Positions 9,534-21,817 are shown, counted from the first letter of the stretch. The stretch is 64,000 nucleotides of DNA from Acidovorax delafieldii (GCF_007993815.1 NZ_VJWE01000011.1:1383171-1447170), one strand, 5' to 3'. Numbers and translations: made by a program. Notes: generated by a model from the letters alone, not told the origin.

Positions 9534-10553
9534 ATGCAACAAAGAAACCTTGGACCTTTCTCCGTCTCGGCCATCGGCCTGGGCTGCATGAACCTGTCGC
9601 ACGCCTATGGCTCCCCGGTGTCTGCCGAGCAGGGCGAACGCGTGCTGCTGGCCGCGCTGGATGCGGGCGTGACGCTGTTTGACACCGCCACGCTGTACGG
9701 CTTTGGCGCCAACGAAACCCTGGTGGGCCGTGTGCTGAAGCAGCACCGCAGCCGTTTCACCCTGGCCAGCAAATGCGGCATGCAGGGCGTGGATGTGAAT
9801 GGCGACGGCAAGCTGGTGCGCGTGATCGACGGCCGCCCCGCCACGCTGCGCCAGACCTGCGAAGACAGCCTGCGCCGTCTGCAGACCGACGTGATCGACC
9901 TGTACTACCTGCACCGCTGGGACAAGAAGGTGCCCATTGAAGACAGCATGGGCGCACTGGCCGACCTGGTGCGTGCGGGCAAGATCCGTAGCATCGGCCT
10001 GTCGGAGGTGTCGGCCGCCACGCTGCGCAAGGCGCACGCGGTGCACCCCATTGCTGCGGTGCAGACCGAGTATTCGCTCTGGACGCGCAACCCCGAGATT
10101 GCTGTGCTGGACGCCTGCCGAGAACTGGGCGCCGCCTTTGTGGCGTTCAGCCCCGTGGCGCGGGGCTTTCTGTGTGGCGATCTGCGCGATGTGAGCACGC
10201 TAGATGCCAAGGATATCCGCCGCGCCATGCCCCGTTTTGCGCCCGACGCCTATGCCGCCAATCTGAAGCTGCTCGATGGCTACCAAGCCATTGCGCACGA
10301 TGTGGGTTGCACCCCCGCCCAGCTGGCGCTCGCGTGGCTGCTGCACAAGGCCGAGCACATCATTCCCATCCCAGGCACCACCAGTGTGGAGCATTTGCAG
10401 GACGACCTGGATGCTGCCAACGTGCGGCTGGACGCCGCCACCATGGCGCGGCTGGATGCGCTGATCAACGAGCGCACGGTCGTGGGCCATCGCTACAACG
10501 CACAAGCCGCGAGCGAAGTCGATACCGAAACGTTTGAAGACCGCGCAGCGTAG
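9534..10553 (+). CDS. Aldo/keto reductase
   Basis: A 339-residue NADPH-dependent aldo/keto reductase of the YajO/IolS-like subgroup. The catalytic tetrad is present: Asp and Tyr in LFDTATLYGFG, Lys in LASKCG and His in LYYLHRWD. The cofactor-binding IPGTTSVEHLQDDLDAA region lies near the C-terminus. The physiological carbonyl substrate cannot be deduced. The stop codon lies in the loop of a hairpin whose left arm is within the last codons. Confidence 0.92.
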   Translation: MQQRNLGPFSVSAIGLGCMNLSHAYGSPVSAEQGERVLLAALDAGVTLFDTATLYGFGANETLVGRVLKQHRSRFTLASKCGMQGVDVNGDGKLVRVIDGRPATLRQTCEDSLRRLQTDVIDLYYLHRWDKKVPIEDSMGALADLVRAGKIRSIGLSEVSAATLRKAHAVHPIAAVQTEYSLWTRNPEIAVLDACRELGAAFVAFSPVARGFLCGDLRDVSTLDAKDIRRAMPRFAPDAYAANLKLLDGYQAIAHDVGCTPAQLALAWLLHKAEHIIPIPGTTSVEHLQDDLDAANVRLDAATMARLDALINERTVVGHRYNAQAASEVDTETFEDRAA

Positions 10554-10567
10554 GCGGCGCGGTCTTT
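10537..10567 (+). terminator. Probable intrinsic terminator overlapping the end of the aldo/keto reductase gene
   Basis: AAGACCGCGC at 10537-10546 pairs with GCGCGGTCTT at 10557-10566, a perfect 10-bp stem around a 10-base loop that contains the TAG stop. Only three T residues follow, so termination may be partial. Confidence 0.55.
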
Positions 10568-10632
10568 GTGGGCTTCAGTGCAGGTTCACTGCAGTTTCAA
10601 TACGGCTTGACGGTGGGGCTTTTTGTGGAGCC

Positions 10633-11553
10633 TCAACGGCCTCGCAAATTGCCCTTGTCATCGGCAATCACGATCTCCACACGGCGGTTCATGGCGCGGC
10701 CTTCGGGCGACGCGTTGTCAGCCACCGGGTGAGCCTTGCCGTAGCCGCGTGCGGCGATGCGGCTGCTGTCCACGCCGCGCTGCACCAACGCATCGCGCAC
10801 GGACTGTGCGCGGCGGTCTGACAGGTCCTGGTTGTAGCTGTCGCCACCCACGCTGTCGGTGTAGCCCTCGATCAGCAGCTTGCGGTCCGGGAACTGTTTG
10901 AGAAAGTTCGCCAGCTTGTCCAGGCGCGGGCCGGCCTGGGCCGAGAGCTCGGCCTTGTTGAAGGCAAACAGCACATCGCCCAAGGTCACCAGTAAGCCGC
11001 GTTCGGTCTGCTGGGCTTCGAGTTCGCGCAATTGCGCTTCGAGTGCGCGCACGCGGTCTTGTGCTGCATTGGCCTGGGCCATGGCAGCGGTGGCTTGCGC
11101 CTGCTGTTGTGCGGCGCGTTGCTCGGCGCTCATCGCCTGCTGCTGGGCTTGCTGGGCGCGCAGGCGGGCCGCGTCAGCCTCTTGGGTGCGGGCCTGCAGA
11201 CGGATGCGGTCGGCTTCGCTGCCGGCCTGTTGGATGTTGGCATCGAGCTGGCGTGCGCGGGCTGCGTTGGTGGCGATCTCGGCGCGTTGACGGGCGATGT
11301 ACGCCAGGTGGTTGGTCTCGGATGTATCGTGGTCGTCCGCCCACACGCGGTCGGCCTGGGCGAGCGCATCGGTGGCCTGCTTCAGTTCGAGCTGCGCGTA
11401 CTGGTTCACAGTGGGGTCTCCGGCCGCAGTGCCCACTGCGGTGCGAGCCTCTTCCAGTGCAGGCGATGGCGTGGTGCTTGCACACGCGGCCAGCAGGCCA
11501 ACGGCAATCAGGCTGGTGCACAGGGCGGTGGTGCGATGAAAAATGCGGTGCAT
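10633..11553 (-). CDS. OmpA-family lipoprotein with N-terminal DUF4398 domain
   Basis: A 306-residue predicted lipoprotein: LLAAC lipobox with Cys24, a DUF4398-like helical region at ~30-95, a Gln/Ala-rich coiled coil at ~95-185 and an OmpA/MotB peptidoglycan-binding domain at ~190-300. Signatures of the last are VLFAFNKAELS, IEGYTDSVGGDSYNQDLSDRRA and the closing NRRVEIVI. It probably tethers the outer membrane to peptidoglycan. A second, shorter DUF4398 lipoprotein gene lies 103 bp upstream on the same strand, and the pair is likely one operon. No enzymatic role is suggested. Confidence 0.9.
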   Translation of the reverse strand: MHRIFHRTTALCTSLIAVGLLAACASTTPSPALEEARTAVGTAAGDPTVNQYAQLELKQATDALAQADRVWADDHDTSETNHLAYIARQRAEIATNAARARQLDANIQQAGSEADRIRLQARTQEADAARLRAQQAQQQAMSAEQRAAQQQAQATAAMAQANAAQDRVRALEAQLRELEAQQTERGLLVTLGDVLFAFNKAELSAQAGPRLDKLANFLKQFPDRKLLIEGYTDSVGGDSYNQDLSDRRAQSVRDALVQRGVDSSRIAARGYGKAHPVADNASPEGRAMNRRVEIVIADDKGNLRGR

Positions 11554-11656
11554 GGTCAGGTGTTCCTTGAAATGGGATGGGGCAATCGCGGGGCCTCAAC
11601 GGTGTGGTGCCTGAGGCGAAGCCAGGGGGCGCGGTGGCCCCATGGTTGGCGCTGGC

Positions 11657-12034
11657 TCAGCGGGGCGATCGGCGGTTGATTTCTTCTTGCAGTGCGCGGA
11701 TACCGTCTTGCACTTGGGCGAGGTTGGCGGCATTGCTCGCCGCGTCTGCGCGGGTTTCAGCGACACGGGCATCTACCTCGGCCTCAGCGGCCAGGCGGCG
11801 CGCTGCCACATAGTCCTTTTCTGCCATCGCTTTTTCGGCCTGCATCAGCTTCTCGCGTGCTTGTTGCAACTGCACGGGGGCGCTGGTGGCCACAGCCGGG
11901 GCAGCCGCCACGCGGTTGACAGTGGTTCGGGTGACCGCCATCTGTTCGGTGGGCGCCGGGGTGGAAGAACAGGCGGTCAGTGCGCCCAGTGCGAGTGCCG
12001 CTGTGGCGGTACGGATCAATGCGGATGAATGCAT
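11657..12034 (-). CDS. DUF4398-domain lipoprotein
   Basis: A 125-residue predicted lipoprotein with lipobox LGALTAC (Cys22). It has a Thr/Ala-rich linker followed by one long helical region (QLQQAREKLMQAEKAMAEKD onwards) matching DUF4398, the same domain as in the N-terminal part of the downstream OmpA-family protein. The ATG at 12034 is chosen over longer in-frame starts because it gives a proper signal peptide. The pair of DUF4398 proteins probably acts together in the periplasm; their precise role is unknown. Confidence 0.82.
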   Translation of the reverse strand: MHSSALIRTATAALALGALTACSSTPAPTEQMAVTRTTVNRVAAAPAVATSAPVQLQQAREKLMQAEKAMAEKDYVAARRLAAEAEVDARVAETRADAASNAANLAQVQDGIRALQEEINRRSPR

Positions 12035-12407
12035 GGTGTGGTGGACTCCTCTGGAGGTGGTTGGGTAGGCCGTGCCGACGTAGCGGGCGGGCCACCAGGG
12101 GGTTCTGGTGTTGATGCATTGTTGGGGCACGCCCGGCAAGCAGGCGTAGGCCCTGCCTCTGTATTGCTGTGGGGCATGTCTTACGAACACTTGCAAACAA
12201 GGCGCTCTCCATTTGCTTGAAGCAGAGTGGCTTGTTGCGTTCGGGAACTCTCATCTCCCCCGGGTCTCGATCAATGACAGCGCGCGCACGCAGCGTGTTG
12301 TTGCGGGTGCCCTTCACCCGTACGCCACGTCCCATGGCCGGGCACCTGCGCGGGCGCTGCGCACGCCTGCTTCATCACCGCAACACAACGAAGAGGAGAG
12401 TTACTGC
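12035..12407. other. 373-bp divergent intergenic region
   Basis: It lies between the DUF4398 gene (-) and the mechanosensitive-channel gene (+) and must carry promoters for both. Apart from the AAGAGGAGAG ribosome-binding site of the channel gene at 12391-12400, I see no recognisable site or repeat. Confidence 0.5.
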
Positions 12408-13511
12408 ATGCCGCCATCCACCTTTTTTACCTGGGTCCAGGAGACCACCTTTGCGGGCGTGCCGCTATGGAGCCTGTGTGTGGCCCTGGCGGCGGCTGTG
12501 GCCACCTACGCAGCCATCCTTGTGGTGCTGCACCTGCTGACCCGCCGCGCCAAAGTGTGGGCCACGCAGTCACACAGCGGCATGGCACTGACCCTGGTGG
12601 ATGTGCTGGAAGGCACGAGCCGCACACTGATGCTGGTTGTGGCACTGCTGGTGGGCGCAAGCCTGCTCGACCTGCCGGGCCGCTGGGAGAGCCGTCTGAG
12701 CCAGCTGTGGTTTGTCGCCGTGGCGCTGCAGATGGGGCTGTGGGGCATGCGCGCGATTGGCATTGGCGTACGCCGCTATGTGGAGCGGCACTCGTCCAGC
12801 GGCATGACGCAGGTCAGCGCCTCGGCCACGCTGATGTCGTGGGGGCTGCGCACGCTGCTGTGGAGCGTGGTGCTGCTGGCCATCTTGTCCAACGTGGGGG
12901 TGAACATCACGGCCTTCATCGCCAGCCTGGGGGTGGGCGGTATTGCCGTGGCGTTGGCGGTACAGAACATTTTGGGCGACCTGTTCGCATCGCTAGCGAT
13001 TGCGGTGGACAAGCCTTTCGAGGTGGGCGACTTCATCGTGGTGGGCAATGTGTCGGGCACCGTGCAGGTGATTGGTCTCAAGACCACGCGCATCCGCAGT
13101 CTGCAGGGCGAGCAGATCGTGATGTCCAACACCGACCTGCTCAAGCAGACCATCAGCAACTTCCGCATGCTAGAGCGGCGGCGCATCGTGTTCACCTTTG
13201 GCGTAGCCTATGGCACCACCCCCGAGCAGGCCGAGGCCATTCCAGGCGTTGTGCGCAACCTCATCGAGGCACACCCGGAGCTGCGCTTTGACCGTGCACA
13301 TTTCAAGGCGCTGGGCACCAACTCGCTGGACTATGAGGTGGTCTACATCGTCGAAGACCCGGCCTACAACCTCTATATGGACCTGCAGCAGTCCATCAAC
13401 CTTGGGCTGCTGCGCGAGTTCAAAGCCATGGGCGTGGAATTTGCGTTTCCTACCTGCACGGTGCACATTGCCAGTGCGCCGCCGCAGGCACCTGCCGCTG
13501 CCATGCTCTGA
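12408..13511 (+). CDS. MscS-family mechanosensitive ion channel
   Basis: A 367-residue inner-membrane channel of the YbdG/YnaI-like MscS group. About five hydrophobic segments occupy residues 1-190. The pore-lining helix is the Gly/Ala-rich FIASLGVGGIAVALAVQNILGD, followed directly by the beta domain start DKPFEVGDFIVVG and the cytoplasmic vestibule domain (TTRIRSLQGEQIVMSNTDLL, then ISNFRMLERRR). The ATG at 12408 has a good ribosome-binding site (AAGAGGAGAG, 7 bp spacing), so upstream in-frame starts are rejected. It should release solutes on hypo-osmotic shock. Confidence 0.93.
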   Translation: MPPSTFFTWVQETTFAGVPLWSLCVALAAAVATYAAILVVLHLLTRRAKVWATQSHSGMALTLVDVLEGTSRTLMLVVALLVGASLLDLPGRWESRLSQLWFVAVALQMGLWGMRAIGIGVRRYVERHSSSGMTQVSASATLMSWGLRTLLWSVVLLAILSNVGVNITAFIASLGVGGIAVALAVQNILGDLFASLAIAVDKPFEVGDFIVVGNVSGTVQVIGLKTTRIRSLQGEQIVMSNTDLLKQTISNFRMLERRRIVFTFGVAYGTTPEQAEAIPGVVRNLIEAHPELRFDRAHFKALGTNSLDYEVVYIVEDPAYNLYMDLQQSINLGLLREFKAMGVEFAFPTCTVHIASAPPQAPAAAML

Positions 13512-13542
13512 GGCGGGGCAAGCCACCACAAACGCGCAGACG

Positions 13543-13577
13543 AAAAAAAGCCGGCAGCCTTTGCAGGCGACCGGCTT
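13543..13577 (-). terminator. Rho-independent terminator of gap
   Basis: Read on the minus strand, a stem of AAGCCGG (from 13571-13577) and CCGGCTT (from 13548-13554) carries an inner stem in its loop. It is followed by a run of seven T (A at 13543-13549 on the plus strand). It lies 47 bp after the gap stop codon and between convergent genes. Confidence 0.8.
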
Positions 13578-13623
13578 GAACAGGGTAGTTGCTTCTAGCG
13601 CTTTTTCAACTTCTCAAAAAAGC

Positions 13624-16792
<3,169 letters not shown>

Positions 16793-16915
16793 GGGGGGAG
16801 AGTTCAGGGTGGGTGAGTCGGGGGAAACCCGGCATTTTACCGAGGTGGCTTGCGCTCACCTGAATTCGCAGGCTGCCAGCAGGAAGCCCGGTGGCAATGC
16901 ACTACAGTGCGGCCC

Positions 16916-17305
16916 ATGCAAGGACTGCATCTCACCGCCGATCTCCATGGCTGCCGTTGCGCCTCCGCATGGCTGCTGGACGCTACCGCCCTGGGTCGCG
17001 CCTGTACCGAAGCGGTGCGCGCCGCTGGGCTCCAGCCTGTGGGGCAGTTGTTCCATGAATTTCCTGCCACCGAGCATGGCCCCGGCGGGGTGACTGCCAC
17101 GGTGTTGCTGGCCGAGTCGCACCTGTGCGTGCACACGTGGCCCGAGCAGCGCGGCGTGACGCTGGATGTGTATGTGTGCAATTTCGGCGCCGACCATTCG
17201 GCCAAGGCGCGTGCGCTGATGGAAGCCCTGCTGGCCTTGTTCGACCCCACCACCGTGGAGCGCCATGCGCTCCAGCGGGGCTCTGTGAGCGGGGTGGCGG
17301 CATGA
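16916..17305 (+). CDS. speD: S-adenosylmethionine decarboxylase proenzyme (SpeH-type)
   Basis: A 129-residue prokaryotic class 1b AdoMet decarboxylase that makes decarboxylated AdoMet for spermidine synthesis. The self-cleavage site is the Glu-Ser of AESHLCVHTWPEQRG, where Ser becomes the pyruvoyl group; the following His in HTWPE and the Cys in VYVCNFG fit the processing and catalytic residues. The ATG at 16916 gives the family's compact N-terminus (LHLTADLHGC). Its stop overlaps the murU start (ATGA), so the two are translationally coupled. The usual partner speE is not in the window. Confidence 0.92.
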   Translation: MQGLHLTADLHGCRCASAWLLDATALGRACTEAVRAAGLQPVGQLFHEFPATEHGPGGVTATVLLAESHLCVHTWPEQRGVTLDVYVCNFGADHSAKARALMEALLALFDPTTVERHALQRGSVSGVAA

Positions 17306-18078
17306 GTGCCGCCCGCCATCAGGTGCCTGCCCTGCTTCTGGCCGCAGGCCGTGGCGAGCGCATGCGCCCGCTGACCGACAGCATGCCCAAGCCGCTGCTG
17401 CAGGTGCAGGGCCAGCCACTGCTGCAGTGGCACCTGCAGGCTTTGCTGGACGCAGGTGTGGAGCGGGCGGTGATCAACACCGCATGGCTGGGCGAACAGA
17501 TCAGCGGGTATTTTTCTAGCATTTTTGCCTCCAAGCGCTGGAAAAATATGCCTGAGCAGCTATCAATTTCATACTCCCACGAAGGGGTGGACTTTGGCGG
17601 CGCGCTGGAAACCGCTGGCGGTATCGCCCGTGCATTGCCGCAGCTCGGCCCGGTGTTCTGGCTGGCCGCAGGCGATGTGTTTGCGCCCGATTTCGTGTTC
17701 GACAGCGCAGCGGTAGCGGCCTTCGAGGCCAGCGATCATTTGGCCCACCTGTGGCTGGTGCCCAATCCGGCGCATAACCCGCGTGGCGACTTTGGCTTGT
17801 CGGCAGACGGGCTGGCGCTCAACCTGCCCGCCGACGACCCCGCACCGCGTTACACCTATAGCACCATCGCCCTGTTGCGCGCCGAGCTGTTTGCAGCGCC
17901 GTGGTGCGACATTCCGCCCGGAAACCCCAGCGGCATCAAAGCCCCGCTGGCGCCGCTGCTTCGCCGTGCAATGGACAATGGCCGCGTCAGTGCGCAGCTC
18001 TACACCGGCCGCTGGACCGATGTGGGCACGCCAGAGCGGCTGGCCGAACTCAATTCCTATTCTCACGACGCGCCATGA
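17302..18078 (+). CDS. murU: N-acetylmuramate alpha-1-phosphate uridylyltransferase (MurU-like nucleotidyltransferase)
   Basis: A 258-residue nucleotidyltransferase. LLLAAGRGERMRPLTDSMPKPLL is the sugar-1-phosphate nucleotidylyltransferase signature, and GGALETAGGIARAL and WLAAGDVFAPDF are MurU-like. MurU feeds recycled MurNAc-1-P into UDP-MurNAc, usually with the kinase AmgK, which is not seen here. The ATG overlaps the speD stop, and its stop overlaps the pepP start. Residues ~71-90 (FSSIFASKRWKNMPEQLSIS), where homologues have a shorter loop, are encoded by a copy of the dispersed repeat family. A related hexose-1-phosphate specificity cannot be excluded. Confidence 0.87.
   Translation: MSAARHQVPALLLAAGRGERMRPLTDSMPKPLLQVQGQPLLQWHLQALLDAGVERAVINTAWLGEQISGYFSSIFASKRWKNMPEQLSISYSHEGVDFGGALETAGGIARALPQLGPVFWLAAGDVFAPDFVFDSAAVAAFEASDHLAHLWLVPNPAHNPRGDFGLSADGLALNLPADDPAPRYTYSTIALLRAELFAAPWCDIPPGNPSGIKAPLAPLLRRAMDNGRVSAQLYTGRWTDVGTPERLAELNSYSHDAP
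17511..17573. repeat. Dispersed repeat, copy 2, in frame inside murU
   Basis: This segment carries the family landmarks in inverted orientation: CCAAGCGCTGG at 17531-17541 and GAGCAGCTATCAATTTCATA at 17555-17574. It is read in frame and adds an amphipathic loop between two conserved MurU blocks. Confidence 0.7.
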
Positions 18079-19472
18079 ACACCACCGTGCCTGCCTCTGT
18101 CTATGCCCAGCGCCGCGCGCACCTCGCTGCCCAGTTGGGCCCCGGGGGCATTGCCATCATTCCTACGGCACTGGAGCGTCCGCGCAACCGGGACAGCGAC
18201 TTTCTGTTCCGCCACGACAGCTACTTCTACTACCTGACAGGCTTTACCGAGCCTGGCGCCTGCCTAGTGCTGGCGCACGATGGCCGCAGCACGCTGTTCT
18301 GTCAGCCCAAGGACCTGGAGCGTGAGATCTGGGACGGCTACCGCCTGGGCCCGACCGCTGCGCCTGCGGCCTTGGGTGTGGATGCCGCGCATTCGATGGC
18401 CGAACTGGACAGCAAACTGCCACGCCTGCTCGAAAACACGGCCTGCGTCTGGTACCCGTTTGCCACGCACAGCGGCTTGGCCGCCCGGGTGGAGGGCTGG
18501 CTCAACGTGGTGCGCGGCCGTGTGCGCTATGGCGCCATCTGCCCCGCAGAACAGAACGACCTGTGCACGCTGCTCGACGAGATGCGCCTGTTCAAGGACA
18601 CCCACGAGCAGGACATCATGCGCCGCGCCAGCGCCATCAGCGCGCAGGCCCACATCCGCGCCATGCAGCGCTCGGCCCGCATGCTACGCGCCGGGGAGGA
18701 TGTGCGCGAATACCACCTGGATGCCGAACTGCTGCATGCGTTCCGCGATGCGGGCTCGCAGTACCCGGCCTACAGCTCCATCGTGGCCGCCGGTGCCAAC
18801 GCCTGCGTGCTGCACTACCGGGCCGATGCCGCACTGGTGCGCGATGGCGAGCTGGTGCTGATCGACGCGGGCTGCGAGCTGGACAGCTACGCCAGCGACA
18901 TCACCCGCACCTTCCCCGCCAACGGAAAATTCACGGGCCCGCAACGTGCGCTGTACGACCTGGTGCTGGCCAGCCAGGATGCGGCCGTGACGGCCACCAA
19001 GGCAGGTGCACGCTTCAACGACCCGCACGACGCCACGGTGGCCGTGCTGGCGCAGGGCATGCTGGACCTGGGCCTGCTCGACAAGAACAAGGTGGGCACC
19101 GCACAGGACGTGATCGACAAGCGCGCCTACTTCCAGTTCTACATGCACCGCACCAGCCACTGGCTGGGCATGGATGTGCACGACTGCGGCAGCTATGTGG
19201 AGCCCGGCGAGGTGGGTCAGACCAGCGAACGCAAAGACCCGCTCTCGGGCGAAACGATCACCAATCGCCCCAGCCGCATCCTGCGGCCCGGCATGGTGCT
19301 GACCATCGAGCCCGGCATCTACGTGCGCCCCGCCGACGGCGTGCCCGAGCAGTTCCACAACATCGGCATCCGCATCGAAGACGATGCCATCGTCACCGAG
19401 ACGGGTTGTGAGCTGATTACGCGCGGTGTCCCGGTGAAAGCCGACGAAATCGAAGCGCTGATGCGCGCCTGA
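18075..19472 (+). CDS. pepP: Xaa-Pro aminopeptidase (aminopeptidase P)
   Basis: A 465-residue M24B metallopeptidase that removes N-terminal residues preceding proline. After the N-terminal AMP_N domain (~1-140) come the five metal ligands: two Asp in LIDAGCELDSYASDITRTF, His in HRTSHWLGMDVHD, Glu in IEPGIYV and Glu in GIRIEDDAIVT. The ATG overlaps the murU stop by 4 bases (ATGA). The gene is thus the third in a tightly coupled speD-murU-pepP chain, with a CPBP-type protease gene following. Confidence 0.95.
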   Translation: MNTTVPASVYAQRRAHLAAQLGPGGIAIIPTALERPRNRDSDFLFRHDSYFYYLTGFTEPGACLVLAHDGRSTLFCQPKDLEREIWDGYRLGPTAAPAALGVDAAHSMAELDSKLPRLLENTACVWYPFATHSGLAARVEGWLNVVRGRVRYGAICPAEQNDLCTLLDEMRLFKDTHEQDIMRRASAISAQAHIRAMQRSARMLRAGEDVREYHLDAELLHAFRDAGSQYPAYSSIVAAGANACVLHYRADAALVRDGELVLIDAGCELDSYASDITRTFPANGKFTGPQRALYDLVLASQDAAVTATKAGARFNDPHDATVAVLAQGMLDLGLLDKNKVGTAQDVIDKRAYFQFYMHRTSHWLGMDVHDCGSYVEPGEVGQTSERKDPLSGETITNRPSRILRPGMVLTIEPGIYVRPADGVPEQFHNIGIRIEDDAIVTETGCELITRGVPVKADEIEALMRA

Positions 19473-19486
19473 GCGTGGGCAAAACC

Positions 19487-20272
19487 ATGGCCGTGGACAA
19501 CACTGCGGGGGCAGGCGCGGCGCGCGCTCCGGCGCAACCCGGCAAGTGGCGGCTGGGCGGTGCACTGTGGCTGCTGGGCATGCCCGGCGTGGTGGCGGTG
19601 GTCTGGGCGCTGCTGCCCACCCTGAAGGCCAACGCAGCCCTGCTGCCGCTGCCACCAGGGGTCGTGCTGGTGCTCAGCGGGTTGCAGACGGCGGTGCTCC
19701 TGGCGCTGGCCGTGGCGCTCGGGGTCTGGCTGGCGCCTCGTGTGGGCCTGCAGGCGCCGGCCATGTCGTCCTGGCTGGCCGGCCGGCCCGCAGGGCCCGC
19801 GCTGCGGGCCCAACTCCTGCCCGGAGTCTGCGGTGGGGTGGCGGGCACTGCGTGGCTATGGGTGCTGTCTCGGCTGGCGCCCACGGCGCTGCAGCCCTCC
19901 GATCCTGCCAGTGCCATGCCATTGGCGGTCAAGTTGCTGTATGGCGGCATCACCGAAGAGCTGCTGGTGCGCTGGGGCGTGATGACCCTGCTGCTGTGGC
20001 TGGGCTGGCGCCTGCTGCAGCGTGGTCAGGGGCGGCCAGGCAAGGGGCTGGTGGCTGCGGCGGTGTTGCTCAGCGCTGTGTTGTTTGCCGTGGGGCATCT
20101 GCCTGCCGCGCAGGCGCTGGCCGGGGTGTTGACCGTGCATGTGGTGGCGTTCGTGCTGGTGGGCAACACGGCCTTTGGTCTGGTGGCGGGCTGGCTCTAT
20201 GCGCGCCACGGCCTGGAGGCCGCGGTCATTGCGCATGTGCTGGCGCATCTGCTGTCATCTCCGCTGCTCTGA
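19487..20272 (+). CDS. CPBP-family intramembrane metalloprotease
   Basis: A 261-residue polytopic membrane protein with about seven hydrophobic segments. The CPBP/Abi signature is present near residues 155-245: the EELLVRW motif, then FAVGHL, and a final HVLAHLL. These motifs form the glutamate/histidine active site of Rce1/CAAX-type intramembrane proteases. The substrate is unknown. A GTG at 19475, 3 bp after the pepP stop, is an alternative start giving four more residues. The gene is probably part of the preceding operon. Confidence 0.83.
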   Translation: MAVDNTAGAGAARAPAQPGKWRLGGALWLLGMPGVVAVVWALLPTLKANAALLPLPPGVVLVLSGLQTAVLLALAVALGVWLAPRVGLQAPAMSSWLAGRPAGPALRAQLLPGVCGGVAGTAWLWVLSRLAPTALQPSDPASAMPLAVKLLYGGITEELLVRWGVMTLLLWLGWRLLQRGQGRPGKGLVAAAVLLSAVLFAVGHLPAAQALAGVLTVHVVAFVLVGNTAFGLVAGWLYARHGLEAAVIAHVLAHLLSSPLL

Positions 20273-20374
20273 GAGGCCGAGTCACGGTGCCGCTGCACGG
20301 GGTAACTCGCATGTAACCGCTTCGTGTGAGAATTGAAACTCGATTACATCCCCAACGACAGAGAGAAAAGAGAC

Positions 20375-21817
20375 ATGTCCATGCCTACCCGCCGCGCCAC
20401 CAAGATTGTTGCCACCCTGGGTCCTGCATCGAGCGATCCGGCGCTGCTGGAGGCGATGATCCGAGCGGGGGTGAACGTGGTGCGGCTGAACTTCAGCCAC
20501 GGCAAGGCGCAGGACCACATCGATCGCGCCGCCACCGTGCGTGCCGCTGCCCAGCGCGCAGGCCGCGAGGTGGCCATCATGGCCGACCTGCAGGGGCCCA
20601 AGATCCGTGTGGGCAAGTTTGCCGAAGGCAAGGTGCAGCTGGAATCGGGTGCCAAATTCGTGCTCGACGCCTCGCGCACCGAGCTGGGCGACATCGAAGG
20701 CGTGGGGCTGGACTACAAGGAGCTGCCGCGCGACGTGAAGGCGGGCGACCTGTTGCTGCTCAACGATGGCCTGATCGTGCTCACCGTGGATGCGGTGCGG
20801 GGCGAAGAAGTACACACCACCGTCAAGGTGGGCGGCGAGCTGTCGAACAACAAGGGCATCAACAAGAAGGGCGGCGGACTCACGGCACCGGCCTTGACAG
20901 CCAAGGACATGGAAGACATCCGCACGGCGATGAGCTTTCAGGCCGACTACGTGGCCGTGAGCTTTCCCAAGAACGCGACCGACATGGAAATGGCGCGCCA
21001 GCTGTGCAATGTGGCTGCTTCCGAGTACCGCCACAAGCCAGGCCTGATCGCCAAGATCGAGCGCGCCGAGGCCATCCCGCACCTGGAGGCCATCCTGCGT
21101 GTCTCCGACGGCATCATGGTGGCGCGTGGCGACCTGGCCGTGGAAGTGGGTAACGCGGCCGTGCCCGCGCTGCAAAAGAAGATGATTCGCATGGCGCGCG
21201 AGCTGGACAAGGTCGTGATCACCGCCACGCAGATGATGGAAAGCATGATCACCAATCCCGTGCCCACGCGCGCCGAGGTGAGTGACGTGGCCAACGCCGT
21301 GCTGGATGGCACCGACGCCGTGATGCTGAGTGCCGAGACGGCCGCAGGCCGCTACCCGCTCGAGACCGTGGAAGAGATGGCCACCATCTGCGCCGCGGCC
21401 GAAGCGGCGGAAGACCACCAGCTCGATGCCGACTTCACCGGCCAGACCTTTGGCCGCATCGACCAGTCCATCGCCATGGGCGCGCTGTTCACCGCCCACC
21501 ACCTGGGCGCCAAGGCCATCGTCGCCATGACCGACAGTGGCGCTACTGCCTTGTGGATGAGCCGGCACAGCATCCGCATCCCCATCTATGCGCTCACCCC
21601 CAAGGTGGCCACGCAACGCAAGATGGCCATGTACCGCAACGTGCGCCCTTTGCTGATGGACACCAGTGCTGACCGCGACACTGCGCTGGATCAGGCCGAG
21701 CGCCACCTCAAGAGCCGCAACATCGTGCAAAAGGGGGATGTGTACGCCATCACCTGCGGTGAGCCCATGGGCGCACCCGGCGGCACGAACATGCTGAAGA
21801 TCTGCGTGGCCAGCTGA
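20375..21817 (+). CDS. pyk: Pyruvate kinase
   Basis: A 480-residue pyruvate kinase catalysing the final ATP-yielding step of glycolysis. Visible are RRATKIVATLGPASS, NVVRLNFSHG, the Lys/Mg site IAKIERAEA with MVARGDLAVEVG, and SAETAAGRYPLETVEEM, followed by the C-terminal allosteric domain. The ATG at 20375 follows the purine-rich GAGAGAAAAGAGAC and gives the standard N-terminus; an upstream in-frame ATG at 20333 is less likely. It lies downstream of the peptidase genes on the same strand and converges with a PAP2 gene. Confidence 0.96.
   Translation: MSMPTRRATKIVATLGPASSDPALLEAMIRAGVNVVRLNFSHGKAQDHIDRAATVRAAAQRAGREVAIMADLQGPKIRVGKFAEGKVQLESGAKFVLDASRTELGDIEGVGLDYKELPRDVKAGDLLLLNDGLIVLTVDAVRGEEVHTTVKVGGELSNNKGINKKGGGLTAPALTAKDMEDIRTAMSFQADYVAVSFPKNATDMEMARQLCNVAASEYRHKPGLIAKIERAEAIPHLEAILRVSDGIMVARGDLAVEVGNAAVPALQKKMIRMARELDKVVITATQMMESMITNPVPTRAEVSDVANAVLDGTDAVMLSAETAAGRYPLETVEEMATICAAAEAAEDHQLDADFTGQTFGRIDQSIAMGALFTAHHLGAKAIVAMTDSGATALWMSRHSIRIPIYALTPKVATQRKMAMYRNVRPLLMDTSADRDTALDQAERHLKSRNIVQKGDVYAITCGEPMGAPGGTNMLKICVAS

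Noticed and set aside
13587..13610. Possible eighth copy of the dispersed repeat (TTGCTTCTAGCGCTTTTTCA) after mscS
   Set aside because: Only one half-landmark is present and the flanks do not align; kept out of the feature list as too weak.
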